The translations under genes were made by a program, and so were the position numbers. This document shows positions 14,505 through 15,774 of a DNA stretch of 15,774 bases, in pieces (position 1 is the first letter of the stretch; each line of letters starts with the position of its first letter). The stretch covers positions 1 to 15,774 of the forward strand of contig JAKAXP010000023.1 of assembly GCA_021816545.1 (NCBI GenBank), given 5' to 3'. Origin of the DNA: Bacteroidota bacterium (GTDB taxonomy: Bacteria; Bacteroidota; Bacteroidia; Bacteroidales; VadinHA17). A model generated the notes under the pieces. It was not told where the DNA came from, did no database searches, and worked only from the letters and a program-made list of their open reading frames with translations.

Positions 14505-15774
14505 TCAGCTGATAACTATACTCAACAATGACTCCCGTCTGTGTTCATGCCTGTATGTAATGGCGGCCCTTTCTCCCTTCCGGCAAATCCGCAGGGGCAG
14601 GTTATCAAGCTCAGCTGAACTGATCCTGGAAATTCCCGGCCCTTCCAGAACAATTTCACCCGGAAGATCGCGGTCACCGCAAATGGTCAGATGCAGCTCA
14701 TCTCCCTTCATCTCAAAACCAGTGATGTCAGATGTGGAGTGCAGCATGGTGATACCTGAAGTGAGTTCAAGGCATACAGGTGTTAGTACCGCCATCAGCG
14801 GTGGCCAGGTATTATTTTCTGAAGCCATCGGGATGGTTACATTCTCGCCGGTGACGGGGTGGGTGTATGTTACCCTTCCTGTAAGTTCCTCATTATAGTA
14901 ATTTGCTGCAAACAACAACGCCTTTCCGTCAGGTGTAAACCTCTCCCTGGCAACAAGGAATGCATTTTCAGAAGATGTGTTCCGCAGTCTCGCGCCAGAC
15001 CTCTGCAGCAGAGTCTCATAATACTGTCTGTGTCCTTCCGTATCGAAACCGGCCCAGGTGCCGATGAAAGTGACCTTTCCCCTACCTATGCCCTTTTCAA
15101 AACCGCATGGTGTGCCGTTGATTGTACGGGCAATGATTTCGGCGCCTGCAAGTGATTCGGATGAGAAGACCACAAGTGGATTGCTGCATTTTATATCCTG
15201 TTGATCAAGCAGGTCAATCAACGGTGAATCAATAATCTCGATACCTGATGGCGCCAGACCAATTGCATCACGCAAGAGTGTACATGGCTGCTGTGATGTT
15301 TCGCGGTCAGGAAGATAAGGATAGATGACTGCATGACCACCTCCTGTCATGTATCCGGCAACAGCCTCCTGGGCATGGGCATCCATCTCGTCAGTGGCGA
15401 AAATCCAGACCTGCCTGTAACCGGACAGTGACTCCGGCGTGGCATTGTTCAGGTCAGCCATGTCATATTCAACATTCAGCACCTGCAGGGCTTTCAGCAG
15501 CCCGTCAAAATAGGCAGGCCTTCTTATTGCCGAGGCGATGAATGTCAGTCCGCAGGCTTCTCCGGCAGGTCTTTCAAGCTCTGAGGCATAGTACGGAGGG
15601 TAGAACAGAACGCACACCTCAGCCTTCCTTTCTGAGGTTACTATAATTTCACCGGACACATCGGTTAAATTGCTCATTTTCTGAACTGTGGCAAATGCGC
15701 TGCCTCGTCTGCCTTCTGAATCCAGCGGTGTGAACCAGTAGAATGTATCGCCTGAATAGCCCCTTTTCCTTACA
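14505..15774 (-). CDS. C-terminal part of a probable glycoside hydrolase (5' partial)
   Basis: The frame is open from the stop at 14505 to the right edge (422 codons in the window), so the gene begins outside. The internal ATG at 15677 is unlikely to be the true start because in-frame upstream codons read like the end of a catalytic barrel (GDTFYWFTPLDSEGRRGSAFATVQK). After this comes a domain with FYPPYYASELERP, then ALQVLNVEYDMADLNN and YRQVWIFATDEMDAHAQEAV...GGGHAVIYPYLPD, which looks like the glutamine-amidotransferase-like (trimerisation) domain found after the barrel of GH42 and some GH35 beta-galactosidases. The last third is beta-rich, probably a small carbohydrate-associated sandwich. 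No catalytic residues can be judged here. It is followed after 37 bp by the GH94 phosphorylase, suggesting joint glycan breakdown. The coding call is firm; the enzyme family is a moderate guess. Confidence 0.6.
   Translation of the reverse strand, partial: VRKRGYSGDTFYWFTPLDSEGRRGSAFATVQKMSNLTDVSGEIIVTSERKAEVCVLFYPPYYASELERPAGEACGLTFIASAIRRPAYFDGLLKALQVLNVEYDMADLNNATPESLSGYRQVWIFATDEMDAHAQEAVAGYMTGGGHAVIYPYLPDRETSQQPCTLLRDAIGLAPSGIEIIDSPLIDLLDQQDIKCSNPLVVFSSESLAGAEIIARTINGTPCGFEKGIGRGKVTFIGTWAGFDTEGHRQYYETLLQRSGARLRNTSSENAFLVARERFTPDGKALLFAANYYNEELTGRVTYTHPVTGENVTIPMASENNTWPPLMAVLTPVCLELTSGITMLHSTSDITGFEMKGDELHLTICGDRDLPGEIVLEGPGISRISSAELDNLPLRICRKGERAAITYRHEHRRESLLSIVIS

Noticed and set aside
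1..15774. CRISPR arrays, insertion sequences, phage or toxin-antitoxin genes
   Set aside because: No spaced repeat array, transposase, integrase or toxin-like small gene was seen; the short tandem repeats found have no spacers.

Overview
The window reads as a chromosomal segment of a Bacteroidota (probably Bacteroidales-like) bacterium. The signs are promoter-like elements of the TTTG-N19-21-TAnnTTTG type, weak or absent Shine-Dalgarno sequences, a membrane-tethered beta-propeller/Y_Y_Y regulator with a LuxR-type HTH, an ECF sigma factor with the typical Bacteroidota region 2, and a loosely conserved lipobox. This is inference from style and families; no 16S or other phylogenetic marker is present. 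All genes are on the minus strand except a two-component pair in the middle.

Layout, left to right. (1) 7-567: an ECF sigma factor that appears to start at TTG inside a 12-bp palindrome, with a possible promoter and a small dyad upstream. (2) 735-4745, read right to left: a zinc-type ABC importer (znuA lipoprotein, znuC ATPase, znuB permease) followed by a dihydrolipoyl dehydrogenase (lpdA). znuC/znuB overlap by 1 bp and znuB/lpdA by 4 bp (ATGA), so the last three genes are tightly coupled. znuA has a near-ideal Bacteroidota promoter, and an odd 8-bp tandem repeat sits between znuA and znuC. (3) 4921-7911: a secreted protein with a long Lys/Glu/Gln-rich coiled coil, divergent from a histidine kinase/OmpR-family response regulator pair. 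Between them lies a triple 11-bp-period direct repeat (GGTTAAT x3), which looks like the operator of the encoded regulator and is flanked by promoter-like elements on both sides. (4) 7961-10777: a large membrane-anchored one-component regulator (signal peptide, propeller repeats, Y_Y_Y domain, one TM helix, coiled coil, LuxR-type HTH). (5) 10871 to the right edge: a carbohydrate pair, a GH94-type glycoside phosphorylase (resembling beta-1,2-oligoglucan phosphorylases) preceded by the C-terminal part of a probable glycoside hydrolase that continues beyond the window.

How the genes may work together: the ABC importer brings zinc into the cytoplasm. The kinase/regulator pair probably senses an envelope condition and controls itself and the secreted coiled-coil protein. 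The propeller regulator is of a type often placed beside glycan-use genes and may control the GH94 operon just upstream of it. The most interesting unexplained unit is the secreted coiled-coil protein / 11-bp repeat / two-component module at 4921-7911. The most striking sequence oddity is a recent in-frame 60-bp tandem duplication inside the GH94 gene.
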